Positions 9,290 to 17,830 of a stretch of 64,000 nt of DNA are shown here, in pieces. The notes under the pieces were generated by a model, which had not been told where the DNA came from, did no database searches, and worked only from the letters and a program-made list of their open reading frames with translations. The position numbers and the translations under genes are program-made. Positions within the stretch are counted from its first letter, which is position 1. Each line of letters opens with the position of its first letter. The stretch comes from DASUFZ01 sp035541475 (GTDB lineage: Bacteria; Myxococcota_A; UBA9160; SMWR01), in the NCBI GenBank assembly GCA_035541475.1, contig DATKND010000116.1:1-64000 (forward strand), written 5' to 3'.

Positions 9290-11337
9290 AGCGCATCGCG
9301 CTGGCGCTCTGCGCGCTGGCAGTCGCGATCGCCGCCGGCACGCAGGCGAGCGAGCCGCCGCGGCGCGACGGCCTCTTCGTCCTCGGGATCGACGGCCTCG
9401 ACCCCGTGATCCTCGACCGGCTGATGGCGGAGGATCAGCTCCCGCACTTCGCGGAGCTCGCGAAGACGGGCAGCTACCGCCGCCTCGGCACCTCGAACCC
9501 GCCACAGAGCCCGGTCGCGTGGTCGAACTTCGTGACCGGTCGCGATCCCGGCGGCCACGGCATCTTCGACTTCGTGCACCGCGATCCGGCCACTTATCTG
9601 CCGATCTCGTCGGCCACGCCGCCGGTGACAAATCCGGGCCACGCGCTCCCGCTCTTCGGCTTCCTCATCCCGATCGGCGCGCCCGCGCCGACGAACAACC
9701 GCAGCGGCACGCCCTGGTGGGACGCGCTCGTCGCCGCCGGCATCGACACCGAGGTGTATCGCGTGCCGGGCAACTATCCCGTCCCTTCGAGCGACGCGAA
9801 GGTGCTCTCCGGCATGGGCACCGTCGACATGCGCGGCGGCTACGGCACCTACACGCTCTTCTCCGATCACCCGGTCGAGCCCGAGGATCCGAAGGGCGAC
9901 ATCGAGCGCGTCAGCGTGCAGGACCTCGATCTCGACGGGACGCCCGACACGGTGGAGGCGACCCTGAAGGGCCCGCCGGATCTCTTCCACCTGCGGCCGG
10001 GTCAGCTCCCCGGTCCGGGCGACTACCTGACCGTGCGCGTGACCGTGCAGCTCGATCCGGAGAGCGACACCGCGGTGGTGCGGGTCGGCGACGAGACCGT
10101 GCTCCTGCGCGCGGGCGAGTGGTCCGACTGGGTGCAGGTGAAGTTCGCGGCGCTGCCCGCGGGTCTCATGAACCTGCAAGGCGCCGTGCGCTTCTTCGCC
10201 AAGCAGCTTCGCCCCGCCTTCGAGCTCTACGTCTCGCCCGTGAACCTCTCGGCGGAGAAACCGCCCCAGCCCGTCACGAGCCCCACGAAATGGATCGGGC
10301 AGCTCTACACCGCGCTGGGGCAGTTCTACACGCAAGGCATGCCCGAGGAGACGGGCGCGCTCCGCGACGGCGTCTTCAGCGACGACGACTACCTGACGCA
10401 GGTCGGGCTCGTGCAGCGCGACAGCCGCGCGATGCTCGAGCTCGCGCTCGACCGCTTCGCGCCCGGCGGCGCCGCCTTCGTGTACCTCTCGGACATCGAC
10501 CTGCAGTGCCACATGCTGTGGCGCCACGCCGATCCGAAGTACCCGGGCCTCGGGCACCCCGCGCGCGATCCGGCCGTCGCGCCGGCGCACGCGCACGACA
10601 TCGAGAGGCTCTACCGCGATGTCGACGTCGCGCTCGGCCGCGTGCGCGAGCGCCTGCCGCAGGGAACGCTCCTGATCGTGATGAGCGATCACGGCTTCCA
10701 GCCGTTCCTGCGGAAGTTCCACCTGAACGCGTGGCTGCGCGACCACGGCTATCTGGTGCTGAAGGACGGCAAGCGCACGGGCCGGCTCGGCCTCGCCGAC
10801 GTCGACTGGCAGCACTCGCGCGCCTACGGAATCGGCTTCAACGGCCTCTACCTCAATATGGCGGGCCGCGAGTCGCAAGGCAGCGTGCGCGCGGACGAGA
10901 AGCAGGCGCTGCTCGCGGAGATCGCGGCCGCGCTCGAGGCGGAGATCGACCCGCAGAACGGCAAGCACGTGGTGCTGCGCGCGTACCCGGGCTCGGAGAT
11001 CTTCCACGGCGAGCGCGCGCCCGAAGGACCGGACCTCGTGGTCGGATACGAGGTCGGCTACGCGGGCTCGGATCAATCGACGCTCGGAGAGGTGACGGAG
11101 GCCGTGCTCGAGGACAACACCTCGCGCTGGTCGGGCAATCACCTGATCGACCCGCGCCTCGTGCCGGGCGTGCTGATGGTGAACGGACCGGTGACCGACG
11201 GCGAGCACGACCTGACCGACGTGAGCGCGTCGATCCTCGATCACTTCGGCCTGCCGCCGCTGCCCGGCATGGTGGGCCGGTCGTTCCTGCCCGCGCCGGC
11301 ACGGGCGGGCGCTTCGACGCCGGCGGGCGCCGGCTGA
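9286..11337 (+). CDS. Second alkaline phosphatase superfamily phosphodiesterase, secreted paralogue
   Basis: A 683-residue paralogue of the upstream protein, with a cleavable signal peptide (about residues 1-21, ending GTQA) instead of a membrane anchor. It retains VLGIDGLDP, SPVAWSNFVTG, YLSDIDLQCHMLWRHADP, MSDHGFQPFL and SGNHLIDPRLVPGVL, so all metal-binding positions look intact. Its GTG start overlaps the previous stop (GTGA), which indicates translational coupling. A membrane-bound and a periplasmic version of the same hydrolase in one operon suggests two steps or two substrates on the same surface polymer or lipid headgroup; that is inference. Confidence 0.85.
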   Translation: MKRIALALCALAVAIAAGTQASEPPRRDGLFVLGIDGLDPVILDRLMAEDQLPHFAELAKTGSYRRLGTSNPPQSPVAWSNFVTGRDPGGHGIFDFVHRDPATYLPISSATPPVTNPGHALPLFGFLIPIGAPAPTNNRSGTPWWDALVAAGIDTEVYRVPGNYPVPSSDAKVLSGMGTVDMRGGYGTYTLFSDHPVEPEDPKGDIERVSVQDLDLDGTPDTVEATLKGPPDLFHLRPGQLPGPGDYLTVRVTVQLDPESDTAVVRVGDETVLLRAGEWSDWVQVKFAALPAGLMNLQGAVRFFAKQLRPAFELYVSPVNLSAEKPPQPVTSPTKWIGQLYTALGQFYTQGMPEETGALRDGVFSDDDYLTQVGLVQRDSRAMLELALDRFAPGGAAFVYLSDIDLQCHMLWRHADPKYPGLGHPARDPAVAPAHAHDIERLYRDVDVALGRVRERLPQGTLLIVMSDHGFQPFLRKFHLNAWLRDHGYLVLKDGKRTGRLGLADVDWQHSRAYGIGFNGLYLNMAGRESQGSVRADEKQALLAEIAAALEAEIDPQNGKHVVLRAYPGSEIFHGERAPEGPDLVVGYEVGYAGSDQSTLGEVTEAVLEDNTSRWSGNHLIDPRLVPGVLMVNGPVTDGEHDLTDVSASILDHFGLPPLPGMVGRSFLPAPARAGASTPAGAG

Positions 11338-11354
11338 ATCGCTGGAGAGGAACC

Positions 11355-11555
11355 ATGTTCGGTGGAAGCACGGTGAAGGTGAAGCTCGACCGCGATCTCG
11401 TGGACAAGCTGCGCAAGGTGGCCGACGTCGCGGGCTACGCGACCGTCGACGAGTTCGTCACGCACATCCTCGAGAAGGAGATGCTCCACTTCGAGGGGGC
11501 GAAGGACGACAAGGACATGCGCGAGCGCCTCAAGGGGCTCGGCTACATCAGCTAG
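11355..11555 (+). CDS. Small ribbon-helix-helix-like protein
   Basis: A 66-residue protein. Residues 6-45 read as a CopG/Arc-type ribbon-helix-helix: a short strand VKVKLD, helix DLVDKLRKVADVAGY, then VDEFVTHILEKEM. The C-terminal 20 residues are charged and end in RLKGLGYIS, a tail like that of the lipoprotein at 6412. The ATG follows GGAGAGG, and the stop overlaps the GTG start of the next gene by one base. It could be the operon's own DNA-binding regulator. Equally, it may be a small structural partner, because the tail motif is otherwise common in exported hydrolases. No operator is recognisable. Confidence 0.7.
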   Translation: MFGGSTVKVKLDRDLVDKLRKVADVAGYATVDEFVTHILEKEMLHFEGAKDDKDMRERLKGLGYIS

Positions 11556-12376
11556 TGATTGCGACCGCCAACGCCGCTCTCTCGGCCGTCTTCGACGTGC
11601 TGCTCGCGCCCTTCGGCCACGGTCCCGCGTGGTTCGACCTGGCGCTGTGGTCGATCGTCTGCGGCGTGCTGGCGCTCTGGGTCTACAAGCGCGTCAGCAA
11701 CCAGGCGGGCATCGCACGCACCAAGGAGCAGATCGCCGCATACCTCTACGAGATCCGGCTCTTCCGCCACGACCCCATCGCGGTGCTCGTGTCGACGGGC
11801 CGGGTGCTCCTCTACAACACCGTGTACCTGGCGTACAACCTCGTACCGATGGCGGTGCTGCTCGTGCCGATGATCGCCGTGCTCGCGCAGCTCGAGGCGC
11901 ACTACGCCTTCGACCCCGTTCCGGTCGGCACGGTCGAGCTCCTGAAGGTGAAGCTCGACCCGAAGAGCGGCGTCTCGCCGCGCGAGGTGAAGCTGGAGCG
12001 GCCGCCGGGCGTCGCGCTCGACGCGCCGCCCGTGCGCACGCCCGACGGCGAGATCTTCTGGCGCCTGCGTGCGGAGGCGCCGGGCGACCACGTGCTGACG
12101 CTCTCCGCCGGCGGCCGGACCGAGACGAAGCGCTGGTCGGTCGGCGGCGATCACCGGAAGGTGTCGTCGCTGCGCACGCGCAGCCTCGAGGCCTTCCTCT
12201 ACCCCGGCGAGCCGGCGCTGCCGCGCGACTCCGCGATCTCGCGCATCTCGCTGGCCTCGCCCGAGCGAAAGCTCGGCCTGCTGCCGGGCGGCGAGCTCGG
12301 CATCCTCGCCAGCTTCTTCGGGCTCTCGCTGATCGCGGGCTTCGCCTTGAAGGACCGCTTCGGGGTCACGCTGTAG
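11555..12376 (+). CDS. Conserved membrane protein, EMC3/TMCO1-like helical core
   Basis: A 273-residue protein with helices at about 26-43 and 88-115, a central soluble beta-rich domain (about 120-225) and a C-terminal helix (about 250-265). The segment KRVSNQAGIARTKEQIAAYL followed by YEIRLFRHDPIAVL resembles the cytosolic helical region of DUF106/EMC3-type insertase-fold proteins; this resemblance is from memory and weak. The GTG start overlaps the preceding stop. In this operon it could help insert, fold or present the phosphodiesterases, or it could be a transporter subunit. Function unassigned. Confidence 0.6.
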   Translation: MIATANAALSAVFDVLLAPFGHGPAWFDLALWSIVCGVLALWVYKRVSNQAGIARTKEQIAAYLYEIRLFRHDPIAVLVSTGRVLLYNTVYLAYNLVPMAVLLVPMIAVLAQLEAHYAFDPVPVGTVELLKVKLDPKSGVSPREVKLERPPGVALDAPPVRTPDGEIFWRLRAEAPGDHVLTLSAGGRTETKRWSVGGDHRKVSSLRTRSLEAFLYPGEPALPRDSAISRISLASPERKLGLLPGGELGILASFFGLSLIAGFALKDRFGVTL

Positions 12377-12385
12377 GTCGCCGCG

Positions 12386-13000
12386 ATGCTCGAGGAGATC
12401 CGCCGCTGGCTCCGGCGCCGCCGCTACGGCGAGCCGATCGTCGTGGTGTCGGGGCTTCCGCGCTCGGGCACCTCGATGATGATGCGCATGCTGGCGGCGG
12501 GCGGGATCGAGCCCTTCACCGATGGCGCGCGCAGCGCCGACATCGACAACCCGGAGGGCTACTACGAGCACCGGCGCGTGATGGATCTCGAGAGGGATCC
12601 GGACCGCGGCTGGCTGCGCGAGGCGCGCGGGCGCGCGCTCAAGGTGATCTCGTTCCTGCTGCGGCACCTGCCGCCCGACAACGCGTATCGGATCGTCTAC
12701 ATGCGCCGCCATCTCGACGAGGTGCTCGCGAGCCAGGACAAGATGCTCGACCGGCTCGGCAACGCGGCTCCCGGAGGAGACCTCGAGGCGATGAAGGAGG
12801 CGTACCGCAACGACATCGTCGCGGCGCGCCTCTACGCGCGGAAGCGGCCCAACATGGAGATGCTCGAGGTCCACTACGCCGACGCGGTCGCCGACCCGAC
12901 CACCACCGCGCACGCGGTCAACGCGTTCCTCGGCGGCGGGCTCGACGAAGAGAAGATGGCGGCGGCGGTGAACGAGGCGCTCTACCGCAACCGCGCCTAG
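12386..13000 (+). CDS. Sulfotransferase family protein
   Basis: A 204-residue P-loop protein with the PAPS-binding signature VVVSGLPRSGTSMMMRML at residues 20-37 and a later RIVYMRRHLDEVLASQ segment that matches the 3'-phosphate-binding region of sulfotransferases. It is shorter than typical 250-300 residue members but looks complete. It closes the operon headed by two phosphodiesterases and sits 10 bp after the membrane protein. A sulfotransferase next to superfamily members that often cleave sulfate or phosphate esters suggests an add-and-remove modification cycle. The gene ends in TAGCAAG, the motif that opens family A repeats elsewhere. Confidence 0.8.
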   Translation: MLEEIRRWLRRRRYGEPIVVVSGLPRSGTSMMMRMLAAGGIEPFTDGARSADIDNPEGYYEHRRVMDLERDPDRGWLREARGRALKVISFLLRHLPPDNAYRIVYMRRHLDEVLASQDKMLDRLGNAAPGGDLEAMKEAYRNDIVAARLYARKRPNMEMLEVHYADAVADPTTTAHAVNAFLGGGLDEEKMAAAVNEALYRNRA

Positions 13001-13025
13001 CAAGTTGCAGAGGAAATCCGCACGA

Positions 13026-13092
13026 GGGGGCGAGGCAGAGGCCCCCCTGCGGCGGCCATCTGTTCCTCCTCGGGGACCGCTGCCTCGCCCCC
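13026..13092 (-). repeat. 3'-end hairpin element, family B copy 1
   Basis: A perfect 13-bp stem (13026-13038 with 13080-13092) encloses a loop containing GGCGGCCATCTGTTCCTCCT. The same loop core occurs inverted at 15437-15460 inside a different stem. It lies between the convergent sulfotransferase and alpha/beta hydrolase genes and is in the sense of the hydrolase. Probably a terminator or structured mRNA 3' end. Confidence 0.7.
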
Positions 13093-13097
13093 GATCG

Positions 13098-13961
13098 TCA
13101 CCCCAGCACGAAGTCGCAGACCGCCTCGCGGAAGCCGTCGGGGTTGTCGGTCATCACCGAGTGGCTCGCGCGCGCGACGACGGCGAGGCGCCCCTTCGGC
13201 AGCACCTCCTCGACCATGCGGTCGGCGACGTCCGGCGAGAGGATGTCCGAGGCCGCGCCGCGCACGACGAGCGTCGGGCACGGGATCTTACGCAGCGCAT
13301 CCCAGAGCAGGCGCTCCATCTCGCGCTCGCGCGCCTCCGCCTCGGCGGGCGTCTCCGCGGCCGACATCGCGCCTCGCAGCGCCGGATCCATCTTCAGCTC
13401 GTAGAGCCCGTCCGCGCGCCGGCGCAGCCCGTGCTCGGCCATGCGCGCGAGCGCGTCCGGCCGCGCGGCCGGATAGGCGAGCGAGAGATCGCGCGCGTAC
13501 TCCGCCGCCGACGCGTACACCGGCGTGGGACGCGACTCGACGTCCATGCGGATCCGCAGCTTGCCGCGCGCATCCACCTCCGGGCCGACGTCGACGATCA
13601 CGAGCCCGGCCATGCGCTCGGGATGGCGACCCGCGAAGAGCGTCGCGATGCGCCCGCCGAGCGAGTGCCCGACGACGACGAGCCGATCGATGCCGAGCTC
13701 GGACGTCACGCGCTCGACGTCCTCGACCATCGCCTCGTGCTCGTAGCGACGCTCGGGATCCCAGGCGGAGTCGCCGTGGCCGCGGTGGTCGAGCGCGAGC
13801 ACGCGGTAGTGGGGCGCGACGCTCGGCGCGAAATCGTCCCAGATGTGCGCGTCGTTGCCGAAACCGTGGAGCAGCAGCAGCGGCACGCCCTCGCGACTCC
13901 ACTCGAGCAGGTGCAGGTCGAGATCGTGCGCGCCGCGCGCGCGAATGGATCGGGGTCGCAT
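13098..13961 (-). CDS. Alpha/beta fold hydrolase
   Basis: A 287-residue alpha/beta hydrolase with the oxyanion-hole motif LLLHGFGNDAHIWDDF, the nucleophile elbow VVGHSLGGRIA (catalytic Ser), DVGPEVDARGK, a late acid region (VRGAASDILSPDVADRM) and the catalytic His in VVARASHSVMTDNPDGF. No signal peptide, so it is cytosolic. Substrate unknown; esterases, haloalkane dehalogenase-like and lactonase-like enzymes share these motifs. The start lies eight bases after a TAAGAT -10, which implies a leaderless mRNA. It is divergent from the M20 peptidase, and a family B hairpin follows its 3' end. Confidence 0.85.
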   Translation of the reverse strand: MRPRSIRARGAHDLDLHLLEWSREGVPLLLLHGFGNDAHIWDDFAPSVAPHYRVLALDHRGHGDSAWDPERRYEHEAMVEDVERVTSELGIDRLVVVGHSLGGRIATLFAGRHPERMAGLVIVDVGPEVDARGKLRIRMDVESRPTPVYASAAEYARDLSLAYPAARPDALARMAEHGLRRRADGLYELKMDPALRGAMSAAETPAEAEAREREMERLLWDALRKIPCPTLVVRGAASDILSPDVADRMVEEVLPKGRLAVVARASHSVMTDNPDGFREAVCDFVLG

Positions 13962-13969
13962 GGGCGGCC

Positions 13970-13975
13970 ATCTTA
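13970..13975 (-). promoter_or_regulatory. Leaderless -10 box of the alpha/beta hydrolase
   Basis: On the minus strand TAAGATGGCCGCCCATG places the -10 hexamer eight bases from the ATG, with GGCC between them. It is one of nine starts in the window with this layout. Confidence 0.6.
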
Positions 13976-13994
13976 GCCCGAGTGCGCGTGGTGC

Positions 13995-14000
13995 TACCGT
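13995..14000 (+). promoter_or_regulatory. Possible leaderless -10 box of the M20 peptidase
   Basis: TACCGT ends six bases before the GTG at 14007. It is a weaker -10 match and lacks the GGCC. Confidence 0.4.
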
Positions 14001-14006
14001 CGCAGC

Positions 14007-15428
14007 GTGGGGGCGCCCGGAACGGTCATCGACGCGCTCGAGCGACGCTTCGACGAGACCGTCGACGAGCTCGTCGCGCTCGCGCGCATCCCCGGTGTGT
14101 CGGCTCCCGGCTTCGAGCCGCGCGAGCTCGAGCGCTCGGCCGACGCGGTGGCCGCGCTGCTCGAGCGGAGCGGCCTCGAACGGGTCGAGATCCTGCGGGT
14201 TCCGGGCGCGCACCCCTACGTGCTCGGCGAGTGGATGCGCGCGGGTCCGGACGCGCCGACGGCGCTCGTCTACGCGCACCACGACGTGCAGCCGCCGGGC
14301 CGCGTGGAGCACTGGCAGACCCCCGCGTTCGAGCCGACGCGCCGCGGCGACGGCCGTCTCTACGGCCGCGGCGTCGTCGACGACAAGGCCGGCATCCTGC
14401 TCCACGCCGCGGCGCTGCGCGCGTGGCTCGACACCGAAGGGCGTCTCCCGATCAACGTCCGCATGATCGTGGAGGGCGAAGAGGAGATCGGCTCGCTGCA
14501 TCTCGCCGAGTTCCTGCGCAGCTATCGCGAGCGCCTGCGCTGCGACGTGCTCGTGCTCTCCGACACGGCGAACCTCGCAACCGGCCTCCCCTGCATCACC
14601 ACGAGTCTGCGCGGCATCGTGAACGTCGACGTGACCGTCCGCTCGCTCGATCACAACCTGCACAGCGGCATGTGGGGCGGTCCGGTGCCGGACGCCGCGA
14701 CGGCGCTCGGCGTGCTGCTCGGGCGGCTGGTCGACGCGAAGGGTCGCATCCGCGTGCCGGGGCTCGAGGACGACGTCGCGCCGCTCGATGCGCGCGAGCG
14801 CGAGGAGCTCGCGCGTCTGCCGTTCGACGCCGCTGCGTTCCGCCAGGAGGCGGGCATGCCGCACGGCGCCGATTTCGCGGGCGATGCGTCGTACGGAATC
14901 TACGAGCGCATCTGGCACCGGCCCGCGCTCGCCGTGATCGGACTCGAGGCGATGCCGCTCGCGAAGGCCGCGAACCAGCTCGTCGCCGAGGCGAAGGCGC
15001 GCGTGTCGGTGCGCGTCGCACCCGGACAGGACGCGCTGCGCGTGCGCGACCGGCTGCTCGACTTCCTCGCGCGCGACCCGCCGCTCGGCGCGCGGGTCGA
15101 GGCGCACGCGATCGCCGCGGTGCCGGGCTGGAAGACGCGCGCCGACGGACCCGCCTTCGACGCGGCGCGCCGCGCGCTCGCGGCCGGCTACGGGAAGGAG
15201 GCGTCGGCGATCGGCTGCGGCGGCACGATCCCCTTCGTCGGCCCCTTCGTCGAGGCGCTCGCCGGCGTACCGGCGCTGCTGCTCGGCCTCGAGGACCCGC
15301 CCTGCAACGCGCACGGCGAGAACGAGAGCCTCGACCTCGACGACTTCCGGCGCGCGGCCCGCGCGTCGGCGCACCTCGCGCACGAGCTGCGCGCCGCCCT
15401 GCCTCGGTCGCGCAGAGGATGCGGGTAG
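14007..15428 (+). CDS. M20 family metallopeptidase (dipeptidase)
   Basis: A 473-residue zinc peptidase of the M20/M25/M40 group that cleaves dipeptides or N-acyl amino acids in the cytosol. Metal and catalytic motifs are in order: YAHHDVQPPG (His ligand and catalytic Asp), LYGRGVVDDKAG (bridging Asp), MIVEGEEEIGS (catalytic and metal Glu). A dimerisation lid contains HNLHSGMWGG, and the last ligand is near residue 450 in NAHGENESLDLDDF. GTG start with no Shine-Dalgarno and a close upstream -10-like box. The TAG stop lies inside the left arm of a family B hairpin, so gene end and structure overlap. Confidence 0.9.
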   Translation: MGAPGTVIDALERRFDETVDELVALARIPGVSAPGFEPRELERSADAVAALLERSGLERVEILRVPGAHPYVLGEWMRAGPDAPTALVYAHHDVQPPGRVEHWQTPAFEPTRRGDGRLYGRGVVDDKAGILLHAAALRAWLDTEGRLPINVRMIVEGEEEIGSLHLAEFLRSYRERLRCDVLVLSDTANLATGLPCITTSLRGIVNVDVTVRSLDHNLHSGMWGGPVPDAATALGVLLGRLVDAKGRIRVPGLEDDVAPLDAREREELARLPFDAAAFRQEAGMPHGADFAGDASYGIYERIWHRPALAVIGLEAMPLAKAANQLVAEAKARVSVRVAPGQDALRVRDRLLDFLARDPPLGARVEAHAIAAVPGWKTRADGPAFDAARRALAAGYGKEASAIGCGGTIPFVGPFVEALAGVPALLLGLEDPPCNAHGENESLDLDDFRRAARASAHLAHELRAALPRSRRGCG

Positions 15429-15476
15429 AGGTCGCCGAGGAGGAACAGATGGCCGCCGCAGGCGACCTCTACCCGC
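15421..15476 (+). repeat. 3'-end hairpin element, family B copy 2
   Basis: A perfect 16-bp stem (15421-15436 with 15461-15476) carries a 24-nt loop at 15437-15460. The loop core is the reverse complement of the copy at 13026, but the stem sequence differs. The stem contains the stop codon of the M20 peptidase gene (15426-15428), and the element precedes aconitase. Confidence 0.75.
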
Positions 15477-15518
15477 CTCCGACCTGCTGCTAGGTTCAGC
15501 TCGCCCTCCGGAGGATCC

Positions 15519-17798
15519 ATGCCCGCCATCGAGACGACTCCCGCCCTGGTCCGACGCGTCTACGAGACGCTCGCGAGTCGTCTCCAGATCGCGCGTCGCC
15601 GGCTCGGGCGCCCGCTCACCTACGCCGAGAAGGTCTTCCTCGGACATCTCGCCGACGTCGAGACCCAGGAGCTCGACCCCGGCCAGGCCTACGTGTTGCT
15701 CCACCCCGATCGCGTCGCGATGCAGGACGCGACGGCGCAGATGGCGGTGCTCCAGTTCATGCTCGCCGGCCGCAACGAGACCGCCGTCCCGACCACGATC
15801 CACTGCGACCACCTGATCCAGGCGCATGTCGGCTCCGACGCCGACATGAAGACCGCGCGCGTCACCAACGCCGAGGTCTACGAGTTCCTGCGCAGCGCGT
15901 CGTCGCGATATGGTGTCGGCTTCTGGGGTCCGGGCTCGGGCATCATCCACCAGGTCGTTCTCGAGAAGTACGCCTTCCCGGGCGGCATGATGATCGGAAC
16001 CGACTCGCACACGCCGAACGCAGGCGGCCTCGGCATGTTCGCCTGCGGCGTCGGCGGCGCCGACGCGGTCGACGTGATGGCGGGCTTTCCGTGGGAGGTG
16101 CTCCAGCCCTCGCTCGTCGGCATCCGACTGACGGGCAGCCTCTCCGGCTGGACCGCGCCGAAGGACGTGATCCTGAAGGTCTGCGAGCTCCTCACCGTGA
16201 AGGGCGGCACCAACCGCGTGATCGAGTACTTCGGGCCGGGCACGGCGTCGATCAGCGCGACCGGCAAGGGCACGATCACGAACATGGGCGCCGAGCTCGG
16301 CGCGACGACGTCGATCTTCCCGTACGACGCGCGCATGGCGGCGTATCTCAAGGCGACCCGCCGCGAGGAGCTCGCCGATCTCGCCGACCGCCACGCGGAG
16401 CTCCTGCGCGCGGACGCGGAGGTCGAGGCCGACCCGGGCCGCTTCTTCGACGAGGTGATCGAGATCGACCTCTCGCGCCTCGAGCCCCACGTGGTGGGTC
16501 CGCACACGCCGGACCTCGCGCGCCCGGTCTCGCGCCTGCGCGCCGACGCGCGCGAGAACGGCTGGCCGCTCGCGCTCTCGTCGGCGCTGATCGGGAGCTG
16601 CACCAACTCCTCGTACGAGGATCTCGAGCGCGCGGCCGACGTCGCGCGTCAGGCGCACCGTCACGGCGCGCGCACGAAGACGACCTTGTGGGTGACGCCC
16701 GGCTCCGAGCAGGTCCACCAGACGATCCGACGCGACGGCCAGCTCGCCGACTTCGAGTCGATCGGCGGCATCGTGCTCGCGAACGCCTGCGGCCCGTGCA
16801 TCGGCCAGTGGCGGCGCGACGACGTGAAGGAAGGCGACGAGAACTCGATCATCAACTCGTACAACCGCAACTTCAAGAAGCGGAACGACGGGCTCGCGAG
16901 CACCTACGCCTTCATCGCGAGCCCCGAGATCGTCGTGGCCTACGCGCTCGCGGGCACGCTCGACTTCGACCCGCTGCGCGACGAGCTCGAGAGCGGCGGG
17001 AAGCGCTTCCGGCTGAAGCCTCCCGCGCCCGCGCCCGAGATCCCGGCGAAGGGATTCGTGACGAGCTCGGCCGGCTACGAGGCGCCGGCGAGGGATCCGT
17101 CGCGCGTCGAGGTGAAGGTCGCGCCGGGGAGCGATCGGCTGCAGCTGCTCGAGCCCTTCCCGGCCTGGGACGGCCAGGACGTCGTGAGCGCGCCGCTCCT
17201 GCTGAAGGCCGCCGGCAAGTGCACGACCGATCACATCTCGCCGGCCGGCAAGTGGCTCCGCTTCCGCGGCCATCTCGAGAACATCAGCGACAACATGTTC
17301 TCCGGCGCGGTCAACGCTTTCGACGGCAAGACGGGCACGGGCTCCGACCTCCTCAGCGGCGAGCGCGATCTGCCCTTCGCGAAGATCGCGCGCCGCTACA
17401 AGGCCGCGGCGCTGCGCTGGGTGGTGGTCGGCGACGAGAACTACGGCGAGGGGTCGAGCCGCGAGCACGCGGCGATGTCGCCGCGCCTGCTCGGCTGCGC
17501 CGCCGTGATCGTGCGGAGCTTCGCGCGCATCCACGAGACGAATCTGAAGAAGCAGGGCCTCTTGCCGCTGCGCTTCGCCGACGCCGCCGACTACGAGAAG
17601 GTCCGCGAGAGCGATCGCGTCAGCATCCTCGGCCTGCGCGAGCTGCGCCCGGGCGCGCCGCTGCGCGCGGTCTTCCACCACGCGGACGGCGGCGAAGACG
17701 CGGTCTCGGTGACCCACACGCTCTCGAGTGAGCAGATCGAGTGGTTCCGCGCGGGCTCGGCGCTGAACCTGCTCCGGAAGCAAGCCCGGCAAGGTTGA
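15519..17798 (+). CDS. acn: Aconitate hydratase, mitochondrial-type
   Basis: TCA-cycle enzyme that isomerises citrate to isocitrate with a [4Fe-4S] cluster. At 759 residues it matches the mitochondrial-type family (about 750-780) rather than the 890-residue AcnA or AcnB. Visible motifs are GTDSHTPNAGGLGMFACGVGG, the cluster cysteines in GSCTNSSYED and NACGPCIGQW, and the C-terminal swivel-domain active-site motif GDENYGEGSSREHAA. The ATG follows GGAGGATC. A TAGGTT -10-like box lies about 23 nt upstream, between the family B hairpin and the start. Cytosolic. Confidence 0.95.
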   Translation: MPAIETTPALVRRVYETLASRLQIARRRLGRPLTYAEKVFLGHLADVETQELDPGQAYVLLHPDRVAMQDATAQMAVLQFMLAGRNETAVPTTIHCDHLIQAHVGSDADMKTARVTNAEVYEFLRSASSRYGVGFWGPGSGIIHQVVLEKYAFPGGMMIGTDSHTPNAGGLGMFACGVGGADAVDVMAGFPWEVLQPSLVGIRLTGSLSGWTAPKDVILKVCELLTVKGGTNRVIEYFGPGTASISATGKGTITNMGAELGATTSIFPYDARMAAYLKATRREELADLADRHAELLRADAEVEADPGRFFDEVIEIDLSRLEPHVVGPHTPDLARPVSRLRADARENGWPLALSSALIGSCTNSSYEDLERAADVARQAHRHGARTKTTLWVTPGSEQVHQTIRRDGQLADFESIGGIVLANACGPCIGQWRRDDVKEGDENSIINSYNRNFKKRNDGLASTYAFIASPEIVVAYALAGTLDFDPLRDELESGGKRFRLKPPAPAPEIPAKGFVTSSAGYEAPARDPSRVEVKVAPGSDRLQLLEPFPAWDGQDVVSAPLLLKAAGKCTTDHISPAGKWLRFRGHLENISDNMFSGAVNAFDGKTGTGSDLLSGERDLPFAKIARRYKAAALRWVVVGDENYGEGSSREHAAMSPRLLGCAAVIVRSFARIHETNLKKQGLLPLRFADAADYEKVRESDRVSILGLRELRPGAPLRAVFHHADGGEDAVSVTHTLSSEQIEWFRAGSALNLLRKQARQG

Positions 17799-17830
17799 CG
17801 AACCCACTCCAGCGAGCGCGTTGCTCGCAC

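Noticed and set aside
13026..15476. Calling the region between the family B hairpins a transposon
   Set aside because: The hairpins are inverted repeats, but there is no transposase and no target-site duplication visible, and each hairpin simply follows the 3' end of its neighbouring gene.
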